Below are positions 38,301-52,300 of a DNA stretch of 64,000 nt, one piece after another. Below the pieces are notes generated by a model, which ran no database searches, was not told the origin of the DNA, and saw only the letters and a program-made list of their open reading frames with translations. Origin of the DNA: Rotaria macrura (lineage: Eukaryota > Rotifera > Eurotatoria > Philodinida > Philodinidae); the NCBI GenBank assembly GCA_900239685.1, contig OENT01000066.1, positions 124,001 to 188,000 of the forward strand, given 5' to 3'. Each line of letters begins with the position of its first letter. Positions within the stretch are counted from its first letter, which is position 1. The position numbers and the translations under genes were made by a program.

Positions 38301-40169
38301 GCGTCGCTACATGACACGTGTACTGTGTCACATGTGAAGTTCTAGTATTATTAAATTAAACAGATATCTTAGTGTTGGGTCAGACTACTCTGAAAATTTA
38401 TCCTGATTAATTAAAGAGGATGTTAGAACTTGACATGATTTAACAACTCAGATATATCAAAGAAAGTCTAGCATTCAAAGTCTAGATGACAACTAGGATA
38501 CTCTCGTGTTGAAGTTATCAAGAAAAATTCAATGAGACGCGAACACAACACCTAATCATTGTTGAACGATGTGATCGTCTAGGCTCTAGAACAGAGGAGA
38601 ACTACTGAGTGATCGAAGCAAATCGTTGCATATTAAGACTTGTATATTTCGAAGTCAAAAGAGGAACAAAGAGTTATTATAAAATAGAATCGAATAACAA
38701 TGAGTTTGAGATAAAACAAAACACAGTAATCTCAATGAAATGATCATTAAAACGAAAATTCATTTTGGGTTTATATTCCATATAGATGAACAATAAACTT
38801 ATTTTTCTAGTAAAAAAGAAAATTTTAGAGCAAACTCAGTACTGTAAATATTGTTCGAAAGAATTGTTACAAATGCATATGAATTTCGTTTCTATATGTT
38901 TTTTTTTCTGTAGACAATTTTCATAATAGTCTATTTCAATGTGAAATCAATTTCAAACAACTATATCTTTCGCCATTGTTGACATATAAACTAGTACATG
39001 CAATATTTTGAATACGAACGATCGTCATGGCGTGGATACTCGTTACATCGATAGAAATCATCGATGGACAACTTGATGAAAATATTGCAAAAATTCTGAG
39101 CCTCGAAAAAAACTAATTGAAAAATAAATTTTCATTTTTCAAGAAATCCGTTTGGTTTTGCTTAACAAACTCAGACGCCGCACATTGTGAAATAAATACA
39201 TCGTTTCTTTTTTCTTGATTTCTATTACAGAATATCGATTCATTAGAAAAACCAATAGAATTGAATTAAATATTATGGCGTAAATAGTATTTACTAGACA
39301 TTTATATCATCGAAAGTTCAATTGTTTGCAAGCAAAGAAGAAGAAACGAGGCAGTACAAATTAAAGGTCGATGAAGAAATTTCGTAAAATGAAATACGTG
39401 TCATTCGATAGAATTGTTTTCAATTTGTTCTCAATATCGTATTTACTCTTGGGATGAACACTGCTAGAAAGGAATCACTTTCACCGTGTACTATCTTTCG
39501 TCTTGAAAGAAAAAAAGTTGATTTTCTCAAAATATGATTTATTTCTTAAACAACAAAATCGTTAAATTTTTTCTGAAAAATGAACACGTTTACAATCGTT
39601 GGAAAAAACGTGACCAGCAATTCGAACTTAAAAACTCAAACTATTTTGTTTGAATTAGATCTGTTACATATTCGTTTTTTTCTAATGAACAATACTCGGC
39701 ATAGTAGTTATTGTACGAGATTTCCCACTCACAATCATGAATAGCCTTGAGCCAGAAGATAATAGGCATGATATATTCATTATATACATGAACATGAATG
39801 TTTGTTTTTTATGACATTTGAAACAGTTTATTTTCTCCTCAATTTCATCCACCTTATGATCTTCCGGGAAACTTGAAAAAGAACTATTGTTCTTGGGTAA
39901 TCAGCGTATTATTATAGCCCGTGTTTGTAACGAGAGGATCAGAGAAGATTTCTTTTTCTGTTTACATTATCTGTTGATGTATTCAATTGATATTTCACTT
40001 GTATTGCTTTACGGAAAGAAAAAAGATCTAATCCGATAAAAGCATCTGTACATTTCTCTTCCTGTCCATACTGGTCAACATTGGCCGATTCACAAAAAAC
40101 CTAGAATTATTTTCACAGCCTTTTTGCCTTGACTTTGATGGCCAACATAAATTGTAAAATCACAATGAT

Positions 40170-40180
40170 TTTATTTTATT
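40170..40180 (-). terminator. polyadenylation signals of the FTSJ3 gene
   Basis: Two overlapping AATAAA hexamers on the minus strand, about 56-67 nt past the stop codon. Confidence 0.55.
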
Positions 40181-40236
40181 TCTTATAACAAACAATCCAA
40201 AAACAATGTTAAACCAATATGGTTCTCCTTCTTTGT

Positions 40237-43200
40237 CTATGTCCGCGTCTTTTTATTCACGTTCTTTGATGATTTTTGTTGTTTGCGTCCTTTCTTATTC
40301 GATTGCTTGTTTTTACTGAATTTATTTCGTTGTTTAGCTGCTCGTTTATCTTTTTTCAAACGTTTATCAACAACTTTGTATGGGCCCTTTGCACCGGCTG
40401 GTCGAGCAGCTCCACGTTGAGATTTCTTAGCAACAACATATTTAACATTCGGTTTTTTCTGTCCAATGACACCATATTTTCGATATAAACTAGAATAAAC
40501 ACATATGTTAATTTCAATTAGAACCATGCAACACTTTTGATTTACTCTTTAATCTGTTTATTTCGTTCTTTGTCATCGAGATCAGCATTTTCAAGTAATG
40601 GTTCAGCTTTCTTCTTAACTTTTTCAAGTTTACGTAATTCCTTGAGAAATAAAATCAAAGTTTTATTACGCAATAGTAATGAAATCAATTGACTTACGCG
40701 ACGTTTCTTTCTTGCTTTAGCTTCAGCAACTTTTTTCGTTGGTCTTTGATCGATTTCTTTCATTTTAGCTTTATATCTTTCAACAAGTTCTTTTGTTACA
40801 GGTATACTTGCTCGACAATGTTGTTTTTCTTCTTCAATAAACCATTTTGGTAAACCGTCAGCATCACCATAGCCCATAAAACTACAAGAAATATTTCACT
40901 TGTCCGTAAACAAAATCCTGTTTTTTTTCCTATTTGAAATTTTTCATACCGATTATAAGAATGATCAATAAGTTGTTCACGGTTTCTCTTAGATTGAGCC
41001 AAAACATGACCTAATGCTAAATCTTCTGCATCAAGGTGAACACGTTTCATAGCTAGAAAATACATAATTCAAATGAAAAGAACTTTCCAATTCAGTCCTA
41101 ATATTACTATCGACTCGAGCTCACATATATATTCTTTACAAACACTACATATGTTTAGTGAAAAATCTTCTCCATGTCATGGTCATTTGCCAAAACAAAA
41201 AGTATCTCATGTTGTTTTCCTCTCAATGTTTTGTAACTAGGCCGAAATCAATGTTGTAGTTTCTTTTTGATTGACTGCCATATTTTTATGAAATCTCATT
41301 CTAATATCAATTATCTCAATTGCTGTCACTAACAAACAAGCCTATTGCAAATGCAATCATTATATATACAAATAGGTCTCGATTTACCCCCGCACTCAAT
41401 TTCATTGAGACACAAATATTCGATAGTGATTACTTTCTCTATAGTTGTTTTTCGATTGTTTGACGCTTTCTATGTTGATCAAATTAAAACTGTAACAAAT
41501 CAATAGAACACGAATCATGATTGTTGACAACATGAATATAAGTTAGTTGCAGGAAGACTTTGGAGTTTTCTAAAACAATGTCTATTCGATATTTAATGAG
41601 TCAGATTCGTTCTGTTCTACTAAACAATTCTCGGAAAGATATTCAACGTATGCTGTCTTCAATTATTATATGAAGGTATTCGGTGATTATATCTCTTTTT
41701 CTTATTACACAATATGATAAATTTAAAACGTACGTTGATCAATAGGTACTTCTTCAAATCCATCGTCATCTAATGCACGTTTCGATTTTTTCGGTTTGGC
41801 ATCATCTTCTGATTCACTCGTATCATCATCTAAATAGATGAGAATTTGTATGAAATCACTTTATCAATTGAGAATGAATTTACTTTTTGTCGTTTTGAGA
41901 ATAGGTTTTGTTGGTTTACCTAAAAATTTAACAAAGAAAGTTAAGTTAATGAATAGAAACAGTTAAAAACTTTGTTATGAGAACAAAAATTGATATGAAT
42001 TATCGTAGGTTATGCATAACAAAATCATAAAGGTCAACTCAATTGAGCATTATCGAAGATAGTATCAATAGACATAGAACTATTCTCAAGTTATGTATTA
42101 CTATTCAATGAAATACACATGTCAATCACAAAAATTAATAATGAAAAATGTTTAGTAGAAAATTTTATCTATAAATGGATAGATTTAACTCTTTTCTTAT
42201 TAGGATTTCAAATATCTATTATCTAGTATATCGATTTCATGGTGGACAAAAATTACAAATTCGTCAGTAACTTTCTATGAATTGAATAGGACAGATTCGT
42301 TTTGTAAAAATTGATTGACACCTATGAAAGTTTAATAATTCAACAAAACTTCTTTGATCTCAAACTTTAATCACGAAAATTGCTTGACCATGATAAGGTC
42401 TGTTGAGATTACACCAAATGATAGCTAAGAGTTTACATAATGATGTTCACATGTTTTCTTAAACATCATCAAAATCGGATCGAATTGTTTGTTACGCATC
42501 GAATGGAAACGTAGAACTTTTTTCATTACTCAGTGAAGAGACTTCTTTGATCGTTTCATTTCTGAAATATAGTTTTCTTTTTCGTTTAAGATTGACTAAT
42601 TAGAACATTTGCATTAACTTCTCATGATCGTAGAAAGAAATGTTCAAGCGTAGAGGATATCATGATATCTAACAGAGAACACAATAGTTGTAGAAAGTAA
42701 AAGAAAACCTCAATAAATTGAAATAAAACAATAATAAGATAAATTCTTTGCGGTTAGTTTACTTAGAATATTGACTCCATCTGATTTAAGTGCAGTTAAT
42801 TTTCTTTCAAGTTCGAATTCTTCGTCGTCATTATCATCTTTTAGGGTTTGTTTAAATATATCTTGTTCGAACCAAACATCGGCTACTGTTTTCGCTTTAG
42901 CTGACTTTGTTGAAGCATCAATAATATCCATATCAAGTGGATTTTCTTCATCATCTTCCCATTCATCATGATCATCGTTGTCCGAGTCATTATCGTCGAC
43001 ATCACTAAAAATGAAAAATCATTTCTTTTTCTAGGATCTATAGAATTTTAACATACAAAATATCAGCATACGTCGACTTTCAAAGCAATATTAAACTGTC
43101 TGTGAAAAAGAGCTAGAATACCACGATGTGACAAAATTTATCTTTAAACAACTTAACACTGTTTGAACATCGTCACAAGAGGCATTGTCGAAATTTATAG

Positions 43201-46200
43201 CACCTATTTACATTTTTATTTATTTATTTTGAGTCCTGTTATTTGTACAAACGATACAGCTCAAGTTTGAACGACATCGCAGAGAATCTGTGCGAAGGAG
43301 ACGTATGTTTGATCAAGACGCTGCATTCAAGTTAACATGATGAGACTGAGAAGTTTTCTTTTTGAAATATCAAGGATTATTTCGTTACAGAAATGTTCGG
43401 CTTTCACAGACACCGTAGATTATTCAGCTTTTGATTCAGAAAAATTAATTGACACATCAATGCCACAGCTAACGTCTCGTCTAATCGAATTGCTAGGATA
43501 CCGATTCAAAAAACAAAATGCTCCATTCCATTCGTAATAAATACTTCGAATGGAAGTAGAGATCAACATTGTCGACAAACAATTATCTATTGATCGGTAA
43601 TACAGACTTGTTGAAATAAATGTATGCTTCAATAGAGGAGAAGAGAAGTCTTTGTATATCCCTTCAAAATTCTTTAGATCAGCATTAAAAAAATGTCATC
43701 AAAATAGTGTACACTCTTTCTCGTTAGAAATATGGTACCAAATGGAACGCTATCAATTTTTATAGAAACTTGTATTTTCATGACTATTTTTTATGCTCAC
43801 TAGTAGACAATACTTCCTACTGAGTACTAAGTTATGTCTCAACGATTAATTATTACATGAATCAGTACTTGTTATGATTAATTAAGATGAGTTCGATTTG
43901 TTAAATGATCATACCTATCGAGTTTTACTTGACGGTTTTCAGAATCATAAGGAATAGATTGATCTGTATCATCTTCATCGTCATCGATATATTGTTTATA
44001 GATATCAATCGACGATAGATCACCATTATTCTTATCTTTATCATAAGATACTCGAGGTATTCGATTTTTTTCTTGACCAAGATAAACATCGTCATCATCG
44101 TTAACCGCACGGTCAATACCCAAATCCATATCTGGCAGAGCGGATGATATTTCGAGTAATTGCTAGAATTGAAATAAAGTATAACGATCCAGTTTCGATT
44201 TTTAGTTTCGATAACAAACTTTTTTTGTTTTTATTTTCTCGAGATCAAATAAACCTTGATCATTCTTGCCACCTTCTGCTGTTTCATGATCATGAATATC
44301 ACCAGGTAATACCATTTTAAGTGCGAGTCGATCACGTAATTTTCTCTTTTCTTTCATAACATGTTTACGTTTTCTAGAAATAGTTGAAGAATCGAAAATT
44401 GCAATTTGTTTATTTTTTTTTCGGAATCAACATTGGAAATCTTCGAACCTTTTGGCTTCTTTTCTTTGTTGTTCATTAAGTTTAAGTAATTGTTCTTCGA
44501 TATCTTTATCAACATCGTCTTCATCATCGTCTTCATTTTTGTCCTTCTGATCTGTTTCTTTTTTGATTTCATCCGTTTGTTGTTGTTCAATAATCGGAAG
44601 AGTTCTCTTGAACAGAGATGCTGCTAAATGTCGACGCCAGGCAAGAATTAAACTAAAGATTGAACAAGAATATTCTTCTCGTTCAGATTCTAGTTTGATC
44701 GAAAATATAAACTAACGTTATTTCTCGTCGACCGAGAACTTTAATATCTCTGATACATTCTTTTATTTCAACTGTAGTCTGTGGATGTTCAAGTATTCGA
44801 TCATCATCAATAATAATCTAGTAGACAAATAAACAAATATTTATCTAAGAACAATATCGATTCTACTTACTTCATTAGTCATAGCTAGTAGATCAAGAAA
44901 ATTGTCACTTTGAATAAATTTTGTTGCTTCTAATTTGTGATACAAAGTATAATCGCCTTCTGGATAACCTTCTCGACTTCTGAAATACGAAATCACTTTT
45001 CTTTTATACAACTAATCCTATACAGTGATAAATAAAACAAACCGAATAAATTTTTCAGGATGTTTTAATCGTAGTTTTGCTTTGTTTTGTACATCAGTTA
45101 TATCATTGTCAACTTCAGTAAAGACATGTTTGTAATCGAGAAATTTCGGATCGATTTTATCTGGTGCCAAATAACCATGACATATAACGAAAATTTCAGC
45201 AGATTCATTACGTGAAGCCTAGCATTGAGAAAATACGATCATTATTTAAATGGTGTAATATTATTATTATAAGTACTACTTAGTACTTCAATAATTTAGT
45301 TGTATGGGATTGCGTGACATAGAAGAAAATTCACTTTCAAAAGAATACTAAATTCATTATCAAAATAGATGTGAGAGACACTTTTTACATAAAAAATAAA
45401 TCTTCGGTCATGCTTTTTTTTCATGTGAACTTTAAATGTACTATTGATGTTTATTGAAAATCTCTCATCTTTATTGTTGCAGCTACAATTCTTGAATGTT
45501 TCAAAAATGTTCAGAGTGAATATGACTAATAACTAAGTATCGTATGTTCATTTGAAGAGATTCAAAAGAGAAGTTGTTCGGATATTTTCATCGAGTCAAA
45601 CTAGTTGATGTTTTTCTCCCGGGTAAGTACCCAGTCCTACAAAAAGAAACTCATCTTTTCTGACATTGATCTAAATAGGGAATTAAGAAAAACTTTCACT
45701 TGTGATGGAAAAAGTTTTAAAACTGTGCATTGTATCTATTTAATTAAAACTTTGTAACTGAAAAAGATGACCTACACTCAAAAGAAAAACAATATAAGAT
45801 TTCGACGATTGTTAGAATGTACAAGAATCCGTGGTGGTAAAACGGTATTGAACCGATAGTGCGATCTATGAACTGAAACTGTTCTACTCAACACTTCTGT
45901 TCGATCATGTTCAATACAAAAATGAAATAAAAAGTTAAACCTGTGGTTTAGTTGAATCAACACGTTTAAACATTTGTTGAAACACCCATAACAATGAATA
46001 GTAATCTTTCGAACGAAAGATTTTCGTCACAAATGTACCACCTTTACGTAAAAATTCGGTTGCCAATTTAAGTGCATTTAATGTTAACACGTCTAGCAAA
46101 TGAAACAATATTTTTCTTTGATTACGATGAACAATTAAAAAACTCTACTCTGTTGATATGCATCATGAATCCAACTTTTGCCGACATTAGGTGCACCATC

Positions 46201-46708
46201 ATGAAGAATAACATCAGCTTTGAATGTACCTAAATCTTTTTTCAAAAGCTAAAAAAAGAAACAGATAAACTATCGATTGATTTGTATTCATTTTCGACTT
46301 ACTTGTCGACATTTTTCAGATGTAATATCTTCTTGATATGTGATCGTGTGTGGAATAGGTTTTATTGGTGCCAAATCAATACCTAACAAAACAAACAATG
46401 TAGGACATTTCTTTCGTTCGGAATTTTACCAATAATTAAACTTGATACGGGCATGTGTTTCTCAGCAACTTGTAACCAACCACCAGGTGCAGCACAGAGA
46501 TCGATAAGAACACGAGCATTTTCCAGAATTCGATGTTCACGATTTAACTGTAGCAATTTAAACGCAGCACGAGATCGAAAACCTAGTTATTTGTAAAGAA
46601 TAAATGTAGATCTATTAGAAACTTTTCCTATGAGATAATACCGGATTCTTTAGCTAAATGATAAAATTTATCACGACGAAGTTTTCCTGTTTTTGCTTTT
46701 TTGCCCAT
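40237..46708 (-). CDS. FTSJ3: pre-rRNA 2'-O-ribose methyltransferase FTSJ3/Spb1
   Basis: Nucleolar AdoMet-dependent methyltransferase needed for rRNA processing and 60S assembly. Eighteen exons give 850 aa (human 847): 46708-46642, 46582-46430, 46382-46303, 46248-46149, 46092-45941, 45218-45043, 44979-44871, 44817-44717, 44652-44449, 44373-44220, 44162-43915, 43004-42763, 41919-41884, 41829-41734, 41052-40950, 40881-40698, 40640-40546, 40489-40237. The start [20 protein letters not shown] is diagnostic. The FtsJ domain (about 20-215) shows [10 protein letters not shown] (catalytic Lys), [13 protein letters not shown] (AdoMet loop), HDGAPNVG (catalytic Asp), [11 protein letters not shown] (catalytic Lys) and ESAEIFVIC (Glu). 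An acidic, coiled middle follows, then the Spb1 C-terminal domain from about 608 ([43 protein letters not shown]) and a Lys-rich tail. A TTTTCAG acceptor lies 6 nt before the ATG. One exon is only 36 nt. Very secure. Confidence 0.96.
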
Positions 46709-46720
46709 GTTTATCTGAAA

Positions 46721-47916
46721 ATATAATAGGAAAAATTCCATTCTAGTTTCCAGTATATAATATAGATTCATTAACGATGTTATCTCAAGTGTTTCATGTG
46801 TATCTACGTTTCAAATAATGCCATGTTGATATTCGGTAAGAAAGTTCTGTTCAAACATAAATGAACTTTGATCTTCTTTGGAATTTTTAAAGACTCATCA
46901 TCAACGACGGAATTTTCACATACTTGCAGTTGGTTTACTATTCTCATGCAAAGAATCTGCCTATGTATTACAGAATAAGACTTTTGTAGAAAGAGATCAG
47001 AAGCTTTATCTTTATACGTAGTTATGAAAGATTCACGCTAAATATTTTCTTTAATTTCATAGCAATTACAGTTGGAAATCAATACTTCAAACGTCTTGAA
47101 TATTCGAAAGATGATCGAAAATACTAGTTCGTACTTTAAATCTCTACTGTATAAAACAACAAATTAAAAATTGTTCACAGTTAACTTCTTAAATTAGATT
47201 ATACATAACGGTAAACGTACGACTTAAAATTATAGAAAAAGAAAGTTTAGAACGAATTCAAGAAGTTCTTTTGAATAATTTCCTGATACAACTTACATAG
47301 TTCAGAATTTCAATCGACAACACTCAGTTCAATTTCGATGGAAAATATATATATTCTCGGAGTGTAATAATCTCATGTTCTTAACTGATTCTCATTTTGT
47401 CGAATATAATTCTCTAGTCTAGTCTTTAACAATAATGAATGAAAAATTAAATTAAAAAAAAAAGAAACTATTACTTAATGCTGAACTAAATTCAGTATCG
47501 TTAATAAAAGAAATAGAGACTACTAAGTTGGTTCGTTTTCGTATAATATATTTTTGTCTATTGATTCATGAACTAGCAATAACATTTTGCACTCAGATCA
47601 ACCATTCAATAACTAGATCTGATAAGCACTGATCGCTAATGACATCTGTTATGGAGTTCTTACAAGGAAACAAAATTTAATTTCTAGATGTTTCACGAAT
47701 GAAATAAATTTTTTTTTCTATTTCACATAAATCTTTCTCTTGTATATATTGATCTACCAGAGTCCGCCATAGATTTGTCCAATGTCCTTCGGTTTGTTCA
47801 TTCATATCATCATCATCATAATAATAAGTGTTTCTTCAAATACAATGTGTGCGATGGATTCGTCAGGGTCAATATCAAGAGTGCACAAGTGACAGAAAGC
47901 TAATTTTTTATTTTCT
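46721..47916. other. divergent intergenic region between FTSJ3 and EDF1
   Basis: About 1.2 kb between head-to-head genes, so it should hold both promoters. It is AT-rich; I see no recognisable core element or binding-site array, and no coding sequence. Confidence 0.5.
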
Positions 47917-47947
47917 AGATCTTTCGGTTGCTATCCAACGCATTATC

Positions 47948-48418
47948 ATGAGTAAAACTAGTGCCAACTTTGGCGGTACAGTTAGTTGGGACGAACAAAC
48001 AGTTATAGGTAAACGTGCACCACGACCTGGAGAATTAAAAAGTGAATCAGCTATAGCAGCTGCTCAACGTGCTGGTATTGCTATTGATACGTCAAAAAAG
48101 TATGCAGGTGGACATAACAAACAACATGAAGCAGCGAAGAATACGGCGATATTAGATCGTGAAACGGAAGAATTACATCATGAAAGAATCAATAAGGACG
48201 TGGCACGAGCCATTCAACAGGCTCGTGTTGCTAAAGAATGGACACAGGCTGATTTAGCGAGACATATAAATGAAAAACAACAAGTTATCAATGAATATGA
48301 ACAATCAAAAGCGATTCCAAATCAACAAATTTTAAGTAAATTGGAACGGTCTCTGGGTGTTAAATTACGAGGAAAAGAAATTGGACAACCGTTTACTACT
48401 GCAACAAAGAAGAAATAA
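47948..48418 (+). CDS. EDF1: multiprotein bridging factor 1 / EDF1
   Basis: Transcriptional co-activator that links DNA-binding activators to TBP and also acts at stalled ribosomes. Single coding exon, 156 aa. The start is the ATG at 47948 (MSKTSANFGG). The longer upstream frame is leader sequence containing a TTTTCTAG acceptor that ends 29 nt before it. The N-terminal MBF1 domain carries SWDEQTVIGKRAP and KYAGGHNKQH. The C-terminal HTH_3 (Cro/C1-type) domain runs from about 85 to 140: ARAIQQARVAKEWTQADLAR, then INEKQQVINEYEQSKAIPNQ and LERSLGVKLRG. The length fits the family (human 148). It is the first of three same-strand genes with short spacers. Confidence 0.95.
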   Translation: MSKTSANFGGTVSWDEQTVIGKRAPRPGELKSESAIAAAQRAGIAIDTSKKYAGGHNKQHEAAKNTAILDRETEELHHERINKDVARAIQQARVAKEWTQADLARHINEKQQVINEYEQSKAIPNQQILSKLERSLGVKLRGKEIGQPFTTATKKK

Positions 48419-48811
48419 TTGATTTTCAATTCAGAAGACATATTTCTCGTTCATGCTTTTGGTTTATAATGTATATTTATCTTTCTCTCTTCATTTCTTG
48501 TTTTCAAAGTTAATCGCAACCGTTCACTTTTTTCTTTTTCTTTTCACGAATTAAAGTTTAAAAAGAAAGAAAGTCAAACAACAGGAGAGAAAAAGAGGCT
48601 ATTGTGGTTGAATGACTCTGCCTGATATCATGGTCGAAGAGTTTCCGTTTTTAGACATTCTTCATTTTTGTAGATGTATCAATATATTAGATTTGCTTAA
48701 TCGAACTTAGCACTATTCGACGATACATTCACAATAAGGCATGTTTTATTTCTATGCAAATATCATATTGAATATATTTTATTGATTTCTAGTCTTTCTT
48801 CATTAAAAACT

Positions 48812-49240
48812 ATGGATCAAGCCGATGATTTGAAAGCCTTCGAGCGTCGTATGATGGAAATTGTTAATTCACTTCAACCGTCAATATGGCGTTGGCGTGT
48901 TATATTACTTATACTTATCGTAGTCACTCTTGTAACATTTTATGCTCTAATTACCGATGATTCATCAACTAAATCAACAACAGTCAATAAATCTAGTGAT
49001 ACTTCTTTTCTATTGTCGTTGTACCCGATTGTGTTTCGTAAACAAATTTATTTTTCTGTTTCATTCGCCTTACTTGTCTTCGCATTTTTGTTTGGTATAC
49101 ATCGTAAAATGTTTTCATCATCCATAATAATAGCAAGATTTCGTTACATACTGGCTGATTATAATATGTCATGTGATTCGGATGGCCGATTAATACTAAA
49201 ACCATTGCCAACATCTTCGTATCTAACTGGATCGTCTTGA
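48812..49240 (+). CDS. CNEP1R1: nuclear envelope phosphatase regulatory subunit 1 (TMEM188)
   Basis: Regulatory partner of the CTDNEP1 phosphatase, which activates lipin at the ER/nuclear envelope and so controls phospholipid and triglyceride synthesis. Single exon, 142 aa from ATG 48812. A TTTCTAG acceptor ends 19 nt upstream, so the longer frame beginning at 48782 is not used. The start MDQADDLKAFERRMMEIV matches the family N-terminus. Two membrane spans follow (about 33-49 and 80-95), then HRKMFSSSIIIARFR and the highly conserved ADYNMSCDSDGRLILKPLP. The C-terminus is a little longer than in human (125 aa). It sits 393 nt after EDF1 and 120 nt before COG6. Confidence 0.95.
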   Translation: MDQADDLKAFERRMMEIVNSLQPSIWRWRVILLILIVVTLVTFYALITDDSSTKSTTVNKSSDTSFLLSLYPIVFRKQIYFSVSFALLVFAFLFGIHRKMFSSSIIIARFRYILADYNMSCDSDGRLILKPLPTSSYLTGSS

Positions 49241-49360
49241 TAGTTTTCATTATGTTGTATTATAAGAATTTTTCTTTTCTTCTTCTTTTCGTAATATAAA
49301 GCAAAGATATTACTTGGATTCATATAATTGTTTTTATTTCATTTTGCCTTTAATTTTAGT

Positions 49361-52300
49361 ATGAGTACAGAAATAAATCCGAGTTCACCTTCTTCATTAG
49401 TAACACAACAACAAGTAACGCCTGTACAACGTAAATTGCAGAAAATTCTCGATTTAAAATTAGAATCGGATAAAGATTTAATTGAATCGTTGAAATATTT
49501 ATCAACTTTTTTTAATGAAAACAGTGTTAGAACTCGGCGTTCATTAAGAAGTACAATCGAAAAACGAAGTTTAACATTAAACGATCAATTTGAAGAATGT
49601 TTTCGTGTGGTTAAACAGCAACTTGATCAATTGAACGATACCGTCACGTCTATGTCAACATGTTGCGAGGATATGACACTACGATTAAAAGTATGACACT
49701 TTTGAAAGATTTGATATTTTTGTGTCAAACGAGAATTCTTATTCTTTTCTTTTTCCGTTTCAAAGAATGTTAAAGCACAAACACAAGAATTAATTAGTAA
49801 AACAACACAAATACAAACTGAAAAGTAAAGAGTGTTTGCATACGTTGAAATTCATAATCAATCCTTTTCTTTTTTTACTAGTCAAGAATTAAATATGAAA
49901 TTTTCCATAACTGAAGGATTTATCGAACGATTTCAATTGACACCAGACGAGTTTAATGCACTAAGAACAACACGTGATGGATTTTTACATCCGGTAAAAG
50001 GAATTCCTTTTTTAAAATGAAAAATGAATTTAGTTCGTCTACGCTCGACTGGAATATCAAACTGAAAGATGCTACATATTGATTGAAATGTTTGGCTAAG
50101 GAAAATGGGGTTTTAGTCGAGACATACCCATATAACAATAACGAACCACTAATAGAATCATCATGTTGATTATTTCGATTAGTAGAAAGTCGAATTCGAA
50201 AAAGTAGATCCATCGCATGAAGTATCAATTGATTCTGGGAATTAGAATAATTACGATCAATCGAATCATAGATTCAGATTTCGTTTCTTCAAAAATCTAA
50301 ACTTGCAAGAATCGATAAAAGAGCACTATAATTTCATTTTATCAAACATTCGTTGTCTTTACTGTCATTGCATGTACACATTTTTATATCAGTGCAAGGA
50401 ATGAATGTAGACAGTCCACTATCATACACGTTACGTTTCGAGATCTATGAAGGAAAAATGTTTTCGACTATAACATCATAGTACGTAGATAAAATTAGTG
50501 TTCAAACTATGACATGACACATAGCAAGCGTTCATGATTTCAATTTTCGTAAGTATTTCGAAGACTTCTAACAAGTAATCTTCATTCTTTACGAGCCTCA
50601 TCTATCGAATATGATGTGTATCTCTTTTATCGCTCACTACTATATTACGAACAGTCTCGTCGATTTTTAAAAGAATAAATCTTTACGATGAAGCCTTATA
50701 TTTTTTTTTTGTATTTTTGTTTTACAGGAATTTTTCAATGTTCTCAAACGTGTCAAATCGATTTATCAAGATTGTAAACTATTGTTACGTACTAATCAAC
50801 AAACGATTGGTTTAGAAATAATGGAACACATGGCACTTCATCAAGAATCAGCTTATGAAAGATTATATCGATGGTTGCAAAGTAACATCGTTCGTATTTG
50901 TATTTCGATTGATTGCTGTTTGTTTTTCGTTCATGTTAATTAGGTGAATGTCGACTTTTAACAACAGAATCACCAGAAATATCAACATTAGTCAGTGAGG
51001 CACTTGATGCATTAAGAGAAAGACAAGTTTTGTTCAAGTAAGTACCAAAAGAAACTTGAAAATACTAGCCGATTATCCATATGGATTTTTATCGGATTTC
51101 ACAGTGTATGAAACCAATTTGTAACACGAAAAAAAAAGTTTATCGTATGATGAACGCTTGTATAGAAAACGTTGACTCTTAGGAAAAACTTGCAATCATT
51201 GTATTTTCATGTGAAATATAATCATATATTTTATTCTCATCTAATTTCTAACAGCAGTAAATCTGTTAGTCGAACAAAATTCATTAATGTAAACCATCCA
51301 TTTCGTATCATATAATCTTCTTAGATATGTTCTTGACGAATATGGTACTGCTCGTCGCAATGCACTTGTACGTGGTTTTATAGATGCGTTGACTCGCGGT
51401 GGACCAGGCGGTACGCCACGTCTCATTGAATTATCATCTCATGATCCACTACGGTATGTTGGTGATATGCTTGCATGGACGCATCAATCGACAGCATCGG
51501 AAAAAGAATATGCCGAAATTCTAATGCGAAAGTTAAAAGATTGGAATGAATTACAAAAAACAATTCAAACACTATTAGGATATATAACAGAAGGACTTTG
51601 TCGGTTAGTTAAACATTTGCTATTGATAAACATTGTTTTTCACATTCAATTCAATTTTAGGCCATTACGTGTTCGTCTCGAACAAGTTCTTGTTTCTCAA
51701 CATGAACCAGTCACATTATATAAATTAACAAACTTACTTAAATTCTATGAAACAACTATCAAACAATTATTACCTGCGGACTGTCAATTAATACTTGTAC
51801 TGGAGGAAGTTAGTAGTTTATCATCGAAAATGTTTTTAAATGCGTACGTCAACAATAGAAATTTGAGTCTCTGATTTTTAGAAAACTTAATCATATACAT
51901 CACCTCTTTCTAGTCTAAATGCAACAGCCATGCGTCTAATTGAAAAAGTTGACATGCCAACAAATGATTTGAATTTATCCGATGAGTTACGTCGAACATT
52001 AGCATTATTACGTGATATACTCGAAACACATTCAACATCCATGATACCATTTGAATCGAAACGTGTTGATTTTCAACAAATTGTTTATTCCATTATTGAT
52101 CCATTACTTAAAATGTGTTCATTGTCAGCAGCCAAATTGGGTGTTATTGAAATGGCTGTTTATTTAGTGAATTGTATTAGTGCAATACGAACAACATTAG
52201 CAGTTTTTGCATTTACCGATGAAAAAATCGAAATGCTCGAAGGACAGGTAACGCATGAGTTGTATGTACAAAAAATCAACGGCTAGTCTATTGAGCATAT

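Larger units (their letters stand above)
34100..40165. other. gene desert with microsatellites
   Basis: About 6 kb without a supported gene. It contains a (GT)n run at about 34275-34291 and an (AT)n run at 35359-35386. Short frames on both strands have no motif. The stretch near 34.2-35.1 kb, upstream of the Ig gene, is the natural place for its promoter, but no specific element is recognised. Confidence 0.5.
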
